From NCBI GenBank assembly GCA_938003955.1, contig CALKXE010000187.1, positions 1 to 35,224 of the forward strand: 35,224 nt of DNA. Direction: 5' to 3'. The notes under the pieces are model-generated. The model saw only the letters and a list, made by a program, of their open reading frames with translations, ran no database searches and had not been told where the DNA came from. The first letter of the stretch is position 1, and each line of letters begins with the position of its first letter. The DNA is from an uncultured Saprospiraceae bacterium. Its GTDB lineage: Bacteria; Bacteroidota; Bacteroidia; Chitinophagales; Saprospiraceae. This document shows positions 9,201 to 17,321 of this stretch, in pieces. A program made the position numbers and the translations under genes.

Positions 9201-10133
9201 GTTGGTGATACCAGTTTTATAATCAATCCAGATTCGCTAGCCTTCTCTTACGATATCCGATTGAGAGGTGACAGCTCATTTTATCAATATATATTCACAT
9301 CAACGGAAGATCAATTCTGCAAGGATACAATCGACATACAAACTATAGACTGCACCCCGATCATATGCGAGCCTAATTTTAGCTATTCGATAGATGGATT
9401 GACACTTACTTTCACAGATAGTTCTGTGACCTCAGAGCTTATAATCGATCAATCCTGGAGTATCAATGATATTGTAAACATAGGCAATGTATCTACATTC
9501 AACTACACTGTTGATTCAATAGGACTTTATGATATCTGCCATACAATCACAACAGATTCTTGTAGTAACACCATCTGTAATGAAATTTTAGTAGGTGATC
9601 CATGCACGCAACTTATTCCGTTTTTCACATACGAAAAAGTAGGGACTGGATATCAATTCACGAACATGAGCATTGGTAGTATCGATGGTTACTTGTACAG
9701 GTTTGGAGATGGTATAATTTCGAATAACTCAGATCCATTTCACGTATTCCCAGACACAGGCATGTATGAGATATGCTTGACCGTGACCCAAGATCAATTC
9801 TCTTGCGAAGAGGAATATTGTGTTTTCATAGATGTAATACTTAATAACAGCAATGATATCAATATCAATAACAACATTGTAGTCTACCCTAACCCAGTAT
9901 CTCAGGATATCAAAGGGATCAAATTCATCTACGAAACAAACCAACTACTTTCCAAAAAAGATATTTCAATTATCGATATCGAAGGTAGAAAAGTTGATCG
10001 TTTTTCTTTAGTATATGAAAGTGGAGATCGCTATGGACTCTCATTCGAAAAAGCAATTCAACCAGGAATTTATTATCTGATTATTAGAGCTGAAGATGGT
10101 GGACTTGACAGTGTGAAATTTGTGGTTTATTAG
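6219..10133 (+). CDS. Giant T9SS surface protein with PKD domains and eight Cys-bounded modules
   Basis: A 1304-residue secreted protein. A signal peptide (1-19) is followed by a PKD domain at about 21-97 with the WRFGDG motif. The centre (about 97-1050) contains eight copies of a module of roughly 100 residues, each ending in a pattern like GDDxxHxIxIxDxxDxxC followed by two or three more Cys. Two inserted segments (about 207-292 and 484-580) resemble cupredoxin domains without copper ligands. Two more PKD-like domains lie at about 1051-1129 and 1131-1200 (YRFGDG). Residues about 1225-1304 are a T9SS sorting domain with VYPNP. It is the only plus-strand gene in the first 26 kb. Adhesion or matrix function is inferred from domain style; no catalytic site was recognised. 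Confidence 0.9.
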   Translation: MKRLIYILFLISIHYALHSQCEANFVVVTSGSDYQFSNVSTLADDDEISSRLWRFGDGNTTINENPTHTYNTNGLYQVILQIATANGCNASDTMSVEVCSISLDFNLSSVCDNDDEVALILEIDDESNALDSVLIFLDDILVSDTAVTIPNGVINYNIKVPGDGNQHFVRVESLPNGFCSETIGFFVQDCNASCFLSGLDIDDGYQQTHNIVLLESEFSPNNREINLGDKVRFIWLNDNHSSTSFDTISSDKWDSGVQDSSYILEITPKNPGLKPFYSTADGDATGPYSGNLIANCPENRGSLINISFLNNAAPASGFYIGIDGVILNDATYDYDLIGLTNLEFFLPGDDKTHQISIIDVEDESCSIKKTVKAINCNGFFDCSLNVNADILERCNEDSLVLVGIDVSTLSPTGLGVEIILDDTIVVDTIYYTGNQASTSISIFGDGLLHTIKAMDLTDAFCEDEVAILINDCSASCGIDELEIGTGSNSTIVLAVTDFAVSLQDLSMSSGDDILWQWIQDSLVGVRSVADSGPNSWDSGLQTDGAVFISPILNAGLHPYYLYNENGDILYNATVEVVASCDENKIPVFYNFLDINGSVSGFDIYVDSIRLETGPFPYALDGNNRGVFQLEGDDQEHLIEIRDLSEDECFAGSFFVAPTCEMPPCGGLIELQVQDSCFNDNTINYLATISHPNPTEQGFIFRLNGELIEGFPFLYGPDGETQLTGSLVADSTIYTFTYIDLGDQSCVDTLTYQSPLCLTDCSIELISFQIVDSFFLIDHPNTPDSLVGCQDSFINVEIVFNEEYSDSDSFRIAVDNVLDENIYGYKLGDGINTIFVSVIGDDTLHTIQFIDHLDSTCTFTTDVYTPSCFSPCNIEIDNIVLDSCANEVAYYTLNLENTTNKYDYTVLYDGEPIDITGDSLLVNFTGYADGLEHFILVIDNEESLCRDSIFFTSGYCLDCPIDIQLVQRDSCEIGDSIGYAFIFNTEIDSLDVFVEVGDTSFIINPDSLAFSYDIRLRGDSSFYQYIFTSTEDQFCKDTIDIQTIDCTPIICEPNFSYSIDGLTLTFTDSSVTSELIIDQSWSINDIVNIGNVSTFNYTVDSIGLYDICHTITTDSCSNTICNEILVGDPCTQLIPFFTYEKVGTGYQFTNMSIGSIDGYLYRFGDGIISNNSDPFHVFPDTGMYEICLTVTQDQFSCEEEYCVFIDVILNNSNDININNNIVVYPNPVSQDIKGIKFIYETNQLLSKKDISIIDIEGRKVDRFSLVYESGDRYGLSFEKAIQPGIYYLIIRAEDGGLDSVKFVVY

Positions 10134-10141
10134 GACTTAAT

Positions 10142-10363
10142 TTAAGACACCAATCTTATCATAGTTAAATCATCACTTGGCATTAAGCCATTATTGGTCT
10201 TGTCATACCAATTGTGTTTCAATTTGTCCCATAAAAATATCGGTAAACGCCCGATATCGAATGTTGCAGACGAATGTATGCGGCAAATTCGATAGTAATC
10301 GGTATAATTCCAATTTTCTTGATTGGAAGCTATATAGATGATAGCAATAGTAGATATTGACAT
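10142..10363 (-). CDS. Small hypothetical protein, possible last gene of the biosynthetic operon
   Basis: A 73-codon frame whose ATG lies one base after the TAG stop of the LtaS-like gene, the same tight spacing seen between the genes upstream, and whose stop lies 8 bases from the stop of the converging surface-protein gene. The product has a short hydrophobic start (residues 1-12) and then a polar part rich in Trp, Tyr, Asp and Lys. I recognise no family. It could be a real small protein made by translational coupling, or the remnant of a longer gene cut off at this junction. Coding status rests on spacing and strand only. Confidence 0.4.
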   Translation of the reverse strand: MSISTIAIIYIASNQENWNYTDYYRICRIHSSATFDIGRLPIFLWDKLKHNWYDKTNNGLMPSDDLTMIRLVS

Positions 10364-10364
10364 T

Positions 10365-12065
10365 CTAATCCATCAATTCTATTCCATCCGCAAGAAATGG
10401 AATATCAAGCTCAACATCAGTCCCATAGCACTTATTCAAGCTTCTCATGAAAGCAGAATAAAACGCCTCAAATTTGATTGGATTCTTATTTTCATGCGGC
10501 ATTAGACCTTCTTTGAATCCATACTCTTCCCATTGGTGTACAAACTCTTTGTTCTTTGAAAAAATATGCATAGGGGTCTCTTTACCGTACTTCTCATCGG
10601 TAATCATTGTTGGTTGATGGTCTCCATAAACTATGAAGATATCATTGGTTGACATGCGCTTCAGTATCGTATCAAACACAGAATCAATCGTATACTGTAT
10701 AGCACCATGATATCGTTCCTTACGATTGCTCTCGTTATCTGTTGTAGTTGCGTATGTGACGCTTGGATCATTTATCATTTCCCAATCGTCCATAAGGTTA
10801 AGAGGAGAATAGAAATCCCAATGTGAATTCAATGTGCAATAAAACATTGTATACGGATCATCAGATTGTTTGGCAATATCCAGACCTCTGTTAAACGTAT
10901 ACTGATCAGGAACACAATTCTGAAGATTCATAAATTTCAATAGTTTGCCATTATACTCAAGCTCTTTATTATATATTAATCGATCATAATTCAAGTTCTT
11001 TTTTAGTTTCTCGAAGTCAAGTGTCCCTTCGAAGTCTCCAATCATTCCTTGCAATAAAAAATTAGTATATCCTTCATTTTTGGTAAACTGAAACAAAGAT
11101 TCATAAGCACTAAAATTGGCCATCTCACTAAATAGGATATTATGCTTTGCTCCATTCTCAATAGGCATACCGAACAATAATGTACTGTAAGAATACCATG
11201 TACCTGTTGCAAATAACGGAGGCACAGCAAATGAGCTATAGCAGTTAATATCTGAATGTTTAAACTTTTCATCCCAATTCGAAATAGACTCAACAATTCC
11301 AGAATATTGATCTTTGTCTTTGAATAAAACGGAGCCATAAGACTCCATGGATATGATATGGATATTAGGTTTTTTCCTTAGAGATACCGCTGAAAACAAG
11401 TTATGTTTTTCAATGTCAGAATTAGTAAGATCATATAACTTATTATACCTTTTAGTTTGTTTTCCAGATTTAAGGATAAAGATTCCAAGACTAAATACGA
11501 CTCTCGACAAGTAGTCTGTCACATTATAATATTTAACATTGTACAACCCATTTATTAATATGAATGCAAGGAAGCCAATTGCGTATACCCTATCAAATTC
11601 TAAATACTCGAAGTATGTATTAAGATAGAAAAATGCAGTCGAAAACAATCCGCAAAAAAGGACCAAAAGAATCGAAATGATTACAAAATATCCTTTATAA
11701 ATTGAAATGCTTTCTCTCATAAAGAACCAATCACTTTTTAGGATCGGCGTTTTATTTAGAAGAATAAGAAACACGGCGACGTATATATTAAACACAAAAA
11801 TGACTACCGCTACGAATGAAACTATCACCGTAGCGAGATGTCCTTGCAATCCAAGGAGATATATACAAATAAGAAGGAGACTGTACTCGAACGAAAACCT
11901 AAATGGATCGATAATTCTAGAAAAGTATATCGTTCTAACTTTCTGATTAAGTGTATCATTGGCTACTAAGAATCTTAATGGATTCCAACTCCTAGGAAGC
12001 CCTAACAAATACCTAGGCAAAAAGAGTATCACATTCAAAAAAAACAAATAAAGAATAAACTTCAT
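10365..12065 (-). CDS. LtaS/MdoB-type membrane phosphotransferase (alkaline phosphatase superfamily)
   Basis: Residues 1-200 contain about five transmembrane segments. The rest is a periplasmic alkaline-phosphatase-fold domain. Seen motifs: NIHIISMESYG at 234-244, where Glu241 fits the first metal ligand of the LtaS family; FATGTWYSYSTLLFGMP at 285-301, where a Thr (287 or 289) could be the nucleophile; and YGDHQPT in the C-terminal third, the metal-binding Asp-His pair. There is no C-x-P-S/A-R sulfatase motif. LtaS and MdoB relatives move phosphoglycerol or similar phospho-alcohols from a lipid donor to a glycan or lipid outside the inner membrane. The start overlaps the flippase stop by 4 bases, so it likely acts on what the flippase exports. 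Donor and acceptor unknown. Confidence 0.8.
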   Translation of the reverse strand: MKFILYLFFLNVILFLPRYLLGLPRSWNPLRFLVANDTLNQKVRTIYFSRIIDPFRFSFEYSLLLICIYLLGLQGHLATVIVSFVAVVIFVFNIYVAVFLILLNKTPILKSDWFFMRESISIYKGYFVIISILLVLFCGLFSTAFFYLNTYFEYLEFDRVYAIGFLAFILINGLYNVKYYNVTDYLSRVVFSLGIFILKSGKQTKRYNKLYDLTNSDIEKHNLFSAVSLRKKPNIHIISMESYGSVLFKDKDQYSGIVESISNWDEKFKHSDINCYSSFAVPPLFATGTWYSYSTLLFGMPIENGAKHNILFSEMANFSAYESLFQFTKNEGYTNFLLQGMIGDFEGTLDFEKLKKNLNYDRLIYNKELEYNGKLLKFMNLQNCVPDQYTFNRGLDIAKQSDDPYTMFYCTLNSHWDFYSPLNLMDDWEMINDPSVTYATTTDNESNRKERYHGAIQYTIDSVFDTILKRMSTNDIFIVYGDHQPTMITDEKYGKETPMHIFSKNKEFVHQWEEYGFKEGLMPHENKNPIKFEAFYSAFMRSLNKCYGTDVELDIPFLADGIELMD

Positions 12066-13510
12066 GATATTTTATTTCTAAATGAACTATAGATGGATGC
12101 TATTGCCTCTTTTTCAAAAAGGAAAACACTTATGGTCGTTAATATGAGTATAATGATGCTAGAGATAGATCTGAATTCTGGACTTACAAATAAAACATGT
12201 GTTGCCAATAGAAAGAGAAATGGCAATATTCTTATAATTGGCGAAAAGTACTTAACAACACTTTCGGACAATCGTCTCTCAACAAAAAACAGAAATACAA
12301 AATAGATCATATATGATGTAAACAAAGCAGTTATGGCTCCCATAATTCCATATTTAGGAATCAATAAAAACATAACGCAAATCATACACAGTGTTTTTAT
12401 AATAGTCGCAATACTGAGAAGCATTGTCTTCTTATAAAATAGAATTATTAATACTTGAAATCTCAAGAATATTAATGGGATAGTCGCAGCAACGGCATAT
12501 GGGAAATAATCAATTATGACCAAATATTTAGGATTGTCAGTGATAAGGTGAAAATGATTCCCAACAAAAAAAACTCCAGCTAACGCAAATATCCCAACCG
12601 AGCAATATTGTTTGAATGCGTCATTGACATATGATACTTTAGAAGAACCATCTTGCTTCAATGATTCGTAAATATTTGGTCGTATTGCATTCTGAAATGC
12701 TCCAAGAAAAATCGCAAAAAAACCAGTAACTCCGATAAGTAATGCATAGATTCCTACCCGCTCTAAATCCAGAAATCTCTCAATAAATATTCTATCAATT
12801 TGCTTTTCGAAAATCACTAGAAAGGAAATTGGTAAAAATCCTAATCCAAAGATTAAAGAGGGCCTAAGTAGTTTATAATTCAATTTAAACTGGATCAACC
12901 AGCTATTACTGATAATTATGTAGAGAAATACTAAAATAGCAGATATCAAACTCCCCCACAGAATTCCCAAGATTCCCATATCATAATGCAAGATTAGAAC
13001 GGCTTGAAGACTTACACTTGTAAGAATAGAGAAAACATTAACCCATACAAATTCTTTGACTCTGAGCTCATTTCTCAAGTAAGAATAATAAATTGAAATT
13101 CCCGAGATGAGCAATGCATTGCTTACCGCTAGTAATCCATAAGGATAAAACGTAATTTCCTTTGATATAAATATTGACTCAAAAATGAATGCCCCAGAGA
13201 AATAAAGGACTAATAAAAATAACACCCCAACTAAAAAATTGATCGTAAATATCTGTCCCAAGTAATTTATTAAAGATTTTCGATCTTCATAAAAGTCATA
13301 GTAGAAAGTATTTGCCGCTACATCTAATTTCAGACCACTTACAGAACTTACTAAACTAGAAAAAATAAGGACTAATGACAGAATACCGTATTCAGCGGGA
13401 GTTATTCTTGCCAGATAAAGGGGCAAGAGGAATATCCCAATTGCAGGTCTTAAGAACCCCAAAAAGGTAAACCACATAAGATGATTCCATGTCGACTTTT
13501 CTCCCCTCAT
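12062..13510 (-). CDS. Wzx-type polysaccharide/glycolipid flippase (MOP superfamily)
   Basis: An integral membrane protein of 482 residues with about 12-14 hydrophobic segments across its length and no soluble domain. The N-terminal part, with LRPAIGIFLLPLYLARITPA and YGILSLVLIFSSLV, is typical of the polysaccharide biosynthesis branch of the MOP superfamily, which flips lipid-linked sugars from the cytoplasmic to the periplasmic leaflet of the inner membrane. It sits between a sulfotransferase gene (5-base gap) and the LtaS-like gene (4-base overlap), which places export between cytoplasmic tailoring and periplasmic phosphotransfer. No Wzy polymerase or chain-length regulator is in the window, so the cargo may be a short lipid-linked compound rather than a long polymer. 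Confidence 0.85.
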   Translation of the reverse strand: MRGEKSTWNHLMWFTFLGFLRPAIGIFLLPLYLARITPAEYGILSLVLIFSSLVSSVSGLKLDVAANTFYYDFYEDRKSLINYLGQIFTINFLVGVLFLLVLYFSGAFIFESIFISKEITFYPYGLLAVSNALLISGISIYYSYLRNELRVKEFVWVNVFSILTSVSLQAVLILHYDMGILGILWGSLISAILVFLYIIISNSWLIQFKLNYKLLRPSLIFGLGFLPISFLVIFEKQIDRIFIERFLDLERVGIYALLIGVTGFFAIFLGAFQNAIRPNIYESLKQDGSSKVSYVNDAFKQYCSVGIFALAGVFFVGNHFHLITDNPKYLVIIDYFPYAVAATIPLIFLRFQVLIILFYKKTMLLSIATIIKTLCMICVMFLLIPKYGIMGAITALFTSYMIYFVFLFFVERRLSESVVKYFSPIIRILPFLFLLATHVLFVSPEFRSISSIIILILTTISVFLFEKEAIASIYSSFRNKIS

Positions 13511-13515
13511 ATTTA

Positions 13516-14265
13516 TTAATACTTGGAATATTGATACTTATCCAATATATCTGAATATTGACTTAGAAAATAATCATTCAATTCAGGCGTAAACTGGTTT
13601 TTCCATTGCCCAGAATTCGAATTTCGTATATGCTTGTCTCCTTTTCTATTCTCTAGAGCATATCGCTTAGAGAAGTAGATAATCTTCTTTTTCGTAAAAC
13701 CTTCGATTTCGTAGTGATCAACAATTTCTCTAAATGCAGCTACTTGATTCGACATGATATCTTCATATCGAAAGAGCTTTATTCTCTTGTCTTCAGGCCA
13801 CTCCATCATACTTTCGAAATGGTGTTTTCTGAATTCTATTTCAGCTTTTAATCCGTCCTCTATACTTATTGTGTTCAAGTATTGAGCATAAGACATTCCC
13901 TTGGGCATCCCTTCAGGGATACATCCATTTATAGCCGCCCAATACTTATCTGTTGGATCTACATATCGAAACCATGGTTCTGCACCCCGCTTATGATAAA
14001 AGTATCCAGAAACCACTAAATCTCTCGGATCTCTTATGAACCTAGTAATTCTAAAATCATCTTGAAACTGATCAATGTTAGGTGCAAAGCTATTGATAGA
14101 ACTTATATAATAATCTTTGTTAAGGTTATAAAACAGTCCCTCTATACTTTCGAAATGTCTATATTTTTCGCCTCTTGACAGGTCATATTTATTCAATGCA
14201 GAATTCATCGTCCTGTAGAACAACATAGTAAGACACTTATGATAAGAAGCATGAATTCTAAGCAT
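13516..14265 (-). CDS. PAPS-dependent sulfotransferase
   Basis: A soluble protein of 249 residues. The N-terminal segment ASYHKCLTMLFYRTM (6-20) occupies the place of the 5'-phosphosulfate loop, with Lys10 as the probable catalytic lysine. The segment RFIRDPRDLVVSGYFYH (75-91) matches the 3'-phosphate-binding motif with its RDPRD and Ser86. Together these identify the sulfotransferase fold that moves sulfate from PAPS to a hydroxyl or amine. The P-loop departs from the common KSGTT pattern (KCLTM here). The start overlaps the preceding methyltransferase stop by one base (TAATG), so the two are probably translationally coupled. The acceptor is presumably the operon's product before export; its identity is unknown. 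Confidence 0.82.
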   Translation of the reverse strand: MLRIHASYHKCLTMLFYRTMNSALNKYDLSRGEKYRHFESIEGLFYNLNKDYYISSINSFAPNIDQFQDDFRITRFIRDPRDLVVSGYFYHKRGAEPWFRYVDPTDKYWAAINGCIPEGMPKGMSYAQYLNTISIEDGLKAEIEFRKHHFESMMEWPEDKRIKLFRYEDIMSNQVAAFREIVDHYEIEGFTKKKIIYFSKRYALENRKGDKHIRNSNSGQWKNQFTPELNDYFLSQYSDILDKYQYSKY

Positions 14266-15047
14266 TATTTACTTTTTTTATAAACATAAACACCATATTT
14301 CATCTTCTTTTCAGAAAATAATAAATCTAATAATATTCCACCACGGAAGATACGAAAGACGTCCTTTTTATCTGAAAAAGGAAGTAAACTTAATACGCTC
14401 AGTGTGAGATTCCTTAACTTAAGCATTAAGCTATTCTTATCTGGCATCCTACTCGTCAAGTCATGGTATGCGCCATTTGTTAGTACTTTTGAGAAATCCT
14501 CAATTCTGAACAAGTCAACTAATGCCCAATCCTTCATCAATGTCTTACCATAGGAATTAATAGTTTCACTTTGATAAAAATCTTCAACAATAATCATTGT
14601 CCCATTTGGAGCAAGTTTGCTATGCAATGACTTTAATGATTTGTTCAAATCTAAGCTATGCTTTAATGACTCCACAGCAATGATAAAATTATATTGTTTG
14701 TCTGGGGCGTCTTCAAAACTACTTGTTACAAAATCTAAATTTGATCTGAATGAACTATGGTTAGCATTACTATTTGCTTTCTCAATTTCGGATGGACTTA
14801 TACTAATTCCAGTTACCGAAAGGGAATTACTCTTTGCAAGTTTCATACTACCATACCCTACTCCACATCCTGCGTCTAGCACTCTATCCTCCATCGCAAA
14901 CCTGAAATTTACCAAAATCCAATCATAGATATCCTCTACATTAGAATCATTAAAGACTAATCGTTTGTGTATCGGATAGCCCTCTTTTTGGGCATCTCGA
15001 CCTTTCTCATACAGAAATAAAGATTCATATATCTCAACAGCTTTCAT
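14265..15047 (-). CDS. Class I SAM-dependent methyltransferase (second of two)
   Basis: A 260-residue soluble protein. Motif I is RVLDAGCGVGYG at 55-66, followed by a GISISPSEIEKA block for the adenosine site and an acidic FIIAVESLKHS strand in the position of motif IV. This is a Rossmann-like class I methyltransferase of the UbiE/small-molecule type. The C-terminal 80 residues are basic and contain a hydrophobic patch (LSVLSLLPF), which could support membrane contact. It overlaps its upstream neighbour by one base (TGATG) and its downstream neighbour by one base (TAATG). Target atom and substrate cannot be read from sequence. Confidence 0.85.
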   Translation of the reverse strand: MKAVEIYESLFLYEKGRDAQKEGYPIHKRLVFNDSNVEDIYDWILVNFRFAMEDRVLDAGCGVGYGSMKLAKSNSLSVTGISISPSEIEKANSNANHSSFRSNLDFVTSSFEDAPDKQYNFIIAVESLKHSLDLNKSLKSLHSKLAPNGTMIIVEDFYQSETINSYGKTLMKDWALVDLFRIEDFSKVLTNGAYHDLTSRMPDKNSLMLKLRNLTLSVLSLLPFSDKKDVFRIFRGGILLDLLFSEKKMKYGVYVYKKSK

Positions 15048-15757
15048 CAGTTTGATTTTCGAAGAATGAATAAAAACTCATTTGCTTCATTTATTGACTT
15101 ATTAGTATTTATAGCTGATTTATAATCAACGCTTCTCAATCCAAAAGACTTAAATTTCTGAGCCTTATGCAATGGATATTGATCATGTAGCACTTGCTCC
15201 ACTTCTAGTCCATTTTCATTAAACAGCTCAGTCCATGTCTCTAAATCCATTGCTCCTTGATGTCCTTTTTTATTTTTCAACCCAAGTAATTTTTTGATGT
15301 ATTTCCATGAAAACGACTCTGAGTTTCTTACTAAAAAACAAAACTTGGCACTTTGCTTTGTTACTCTACCCATCTCTTGGAGTACTTTGTTTTTATCAAT
15401 TACTCGCTCTAGAGATCCTAAACAAGTTACATAGTCAAATTGAGCATTGGGAAACGGCAGATTTTCTGCATTCGCTTGCAATATATTCGCTTCAGGGATT
15501 TTCAGTTTAGCCTTTTTTACGGCTACATCGGATAGATCAATCCCAGATAGTGAACATCCATATTCTTGCCCCGCTTCTAACAATCTTCCCAGGCCACAAG
15601 CTACATCAAGCAGATGACTCCCTTTTTGTATTTTTAACAATTCAAGGTAAATATAGTATGCTTTAACAGGTCTGAGGTAGTATTCTCCGCGAGAAGAATA
15701 CGTTTTATTAAACCAATTTTTAATCTCCTCCTGTTCACTCTTTACTCCTGAATTCAT
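15047..15757 (-). CDS. Class I SAM-dependent methyltransferase (first of two)
   Basis: A 236-residue soluble protein with motif I HLLDVACGLGRL (48-59), the acidic GIDLSDVAVKKA segment and NAENLPFPNAQFDYVTC, all typical of Methyltransf_11-type enzymes acting on small molecules or lipids. It differs clearly from the next methyltransferase in the operon, so the two are unlikely to be a recent duplication. The ATG overlaps the stop of the ICMT-like gene by 4 bases and its stop overlaps the next ATG by one base. Role inferred: O-, N- or C-methylation of the operon product. Confidence 0.85.
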   Translation of the reverse strand: MNSGVKSEQEEIKNWFNKTYSSRGEYYLRPVKAYYIYLELLKIQKGSHLLDVACGLGRLLEAGQEYGCSLSGIDLSDVAVKKAKLKIPEANILQANAENLPFPNAQFDYVTCLGSLERVIDKNKVLQEMGRVTKQSAKFCFLVRNSESFSWKYIKKLLGLKNKKGHQGAMDLETWTELFNENGLEVEQVLHDQYPLHKAQKFKSFGLRSVDYKSAINTNKSINEANEFLFILRKSN

Positions 15758-16368
15758 AAATATCTTTTTGATTTATTGATGTAACTAATATAATCACTTC
15801 CAAATTTATTGCCTAAAAAATCCTCTTCCATCAAAACCTTAAAATGCATATGTCCGATATATATAAACAGACATACCCAATAAAAAACAGTAGGAATCAT
15901 CAATCCAAAACCAATAAAACTAATATACAAACTCATTAATCCTGGGTTTCTTGAATATCTAAAAACACTATCAGTATGTAATCTGAATTTATCGTCTTTC
16001 TGCTCGTTTTCTTTCCTGATCTTAAATATGTACACCAAACTGATTATCCTCCCCAAAAGAACTATGCTGGAAGCCAGTGTATAATACGCTAACGAAGATT
16101 GAGTTCTTCCATTGATAAAATCTATGATTATCGATATTGGATACAAATGAAGCACATAAATGAAAACCAATGGCACTATAAAAATGATAATCTTTATCGA
16201 TTTCGATAATTCAAATATCTTTTTGTACTTATCCGAATACTGAGATACTAAATCACTTTTCGCTGACATAATTTTCCCTGAAGTCGCAACACTTGGAATA
16301 TGCCATACCGTTAACTCTAGCACTAGAGTAAGGTAAAAAAAGCAAGTTATGACAAATGCAATAATCAA
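15754..16368 (-). CDS. Membrane methyltransferase of the ICMT/PEMT-like family, TTG start
   Basis: A 204-residue membrane protein with about four or five hydrophobic segments. The C-terminal half carries the family signature: RYSRNPGLMSLYISFIGFG, then a membrane segment, then a HFKVLMEEDFLGNKFGSDY block in which the Glu pair and Phe-Gly form part of the SAM pocket. The family methylates lipids or lipid-like carboxyl groups at the membrane. The frame opens with TTG at 16368 (TTGA overlap with the glycosyltransferase stop). The first ATG is at residue 34 and would delete the first membrane segment, so the TTG start with translational coupling is preferred. It supports the idea that the operon's substrate is membrane-linked. 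Confidence 0.75.
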   Translation of the reverse strand: MIIAFVITCFFYLTLVLELTVWHIPSVATSGKIMSAKSDLVSQYSDKYKKIFELSKSIKIIIFIVPLVFIYVLHLYPISIIIDFINGRTQSSLAYYTLASSIVLLGRIISLVYIFKIRKENEQKDDKFRLHTDSVFRYSRNPGLMSLYISFIGFGLMIPTVFYWVCLFIYIGHMHFKVLMEEDFLGNKFGSDYISYINKSKRYL

Positions 16369-17321
16369 GATACAAACCAGTTTTGAAGGTGATTATAAAA
16401 TTCGTTGCATGCTATATCCCATGTTCTCTCTTCGCCTTTCTTAATAGTAGAAAACGAAAGGGGTCGTTCTTCTTTTTTTATAGATTTTAGCTTTTCTGCA
16501 AAAGCATTAATATCTCCATTCTCCACAATGCTTGTAAATTCCGAATTAGAGAATTCCTGCCATTGGCCAGTCTTAAACATCAATACATGAAGATTGCTGC
16601 AAATTGCTTCATAGATAGCCATCCCATAACTCTCACTCTCTGACAGACTGATTAGTAAATCTGCACTTATGTATTTATCATTTAATTCCGATCTACTAAT
16701 TGTACCGTGAAGTTGGACCCTCTCATCTGGATCTAATAACTTAATATTGTCTATCAGCTCTTTGTGAAAATCTATATCCAAGCTCTTACTCCCATAACAA
16801 TCAAGGGTTAAATCTAATTCATATAACATAGGAATTAGATCCAATAGGTTTTCGTATCCTTTATTAGGTAAATAATTAGCAACCATAATCAGAGACGATA
16901 CATTGCTTCTGGAAGTTTGTTTTGATCTCCAAGTGTCTTCTATTCCCGGTGTGACTTGACGTATTGATTCCGGATTGATTTTCCATTCCTCTAATAAAGC
17001 ATTTTCTACCAACTCACCTGTTACTATATATTTTAATTTGTTGCGATCATCAATACTCAATTGTCGATCAATTACGGATTGATTCTTTGCAGGAAATTGA
17101 TGGACAAGCACTACTGTCTTGTTGAGATATTCTTGTCGAAATAGATTTGATTCATTTAACATTAGGCTATCTACGACATGCAGATCAAACCCTTCTATTA
17201 GTCGATCCGAGTATGTAATTTCATACCCTAACTCAGTACCATATGATATGATCTTACTGTTGTAGATATATCCACCAGATATAAGATTGATATTTCCTCG
17301 ATTTATGAAAAGTATTCTCAT
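16365..17321 (-). CDS. GT4-like glycosyltransferase (GT-B fold)
   Basis: A 318-residue glycosyltransferase. The N-terminal half has ISGGYIYN (14-21) and HQFPAKN (74-80). The C-terminal half has TPGIED (124-129), NYLPNKGYENLLDL (149-162) and the E-x7-E signature SESESYGMAIYEAI (227-240; Glu230 and Glu238) that binds the nucleotide-sugar. It is shorter than many GT4 enzymes (about 360-400 residues) but has both Rossmann domains. Its start overlaps the CDP-alcohol phosphotransferase stop by 4 bases and its stop overlaps the ICMT-like start by 4 bases. It is the only glycosyltransferase in the operon, so at most one or a few sugars are probably added. Donor and acceptor unknown. Confidence 0.85.
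   Translation of the reverse strand: MRILFINRGNINLISGGYIYNSKIISYGTELGYEITYSDRLIEGFDLHVVDSLMLNESNLFRQEYLNKTVVLVHQFPAKNQSVIDRQLSIDDRNKLKYIVTGELVENALLEEWKINPESIRQVTPGIEDTWRSKQTSRSNVSSLIMVANYLPNKGYENLLDLIPMLYELDLTLDCYGSKSLDIDFHKELIDNIKLLDPDERVQLHGTISRSELNDKYISADLLISLSESESYGMAIYEAICSNLHVLMFKTGQWQEFSNSEFTSIVENGDINAFAEKLKSIKKEERPLSFSTIKKGEERTWDIACNEFYNHLQNWFVS

Noticed and set aside
6300-10100. Possible DNA repeats or CRISPR-like array
   Set aside because: The repetition is at protein level only; there are no identical DNA repeats or regular spacers.
10365-12065. Calling this gene a sulfatase
   Set aside because: It shares the alkaline phosphatase fold but lacks the C-x-P-S/A-R maturation motif and has N-terminal membrane segments of the LtaS/MdoB type.
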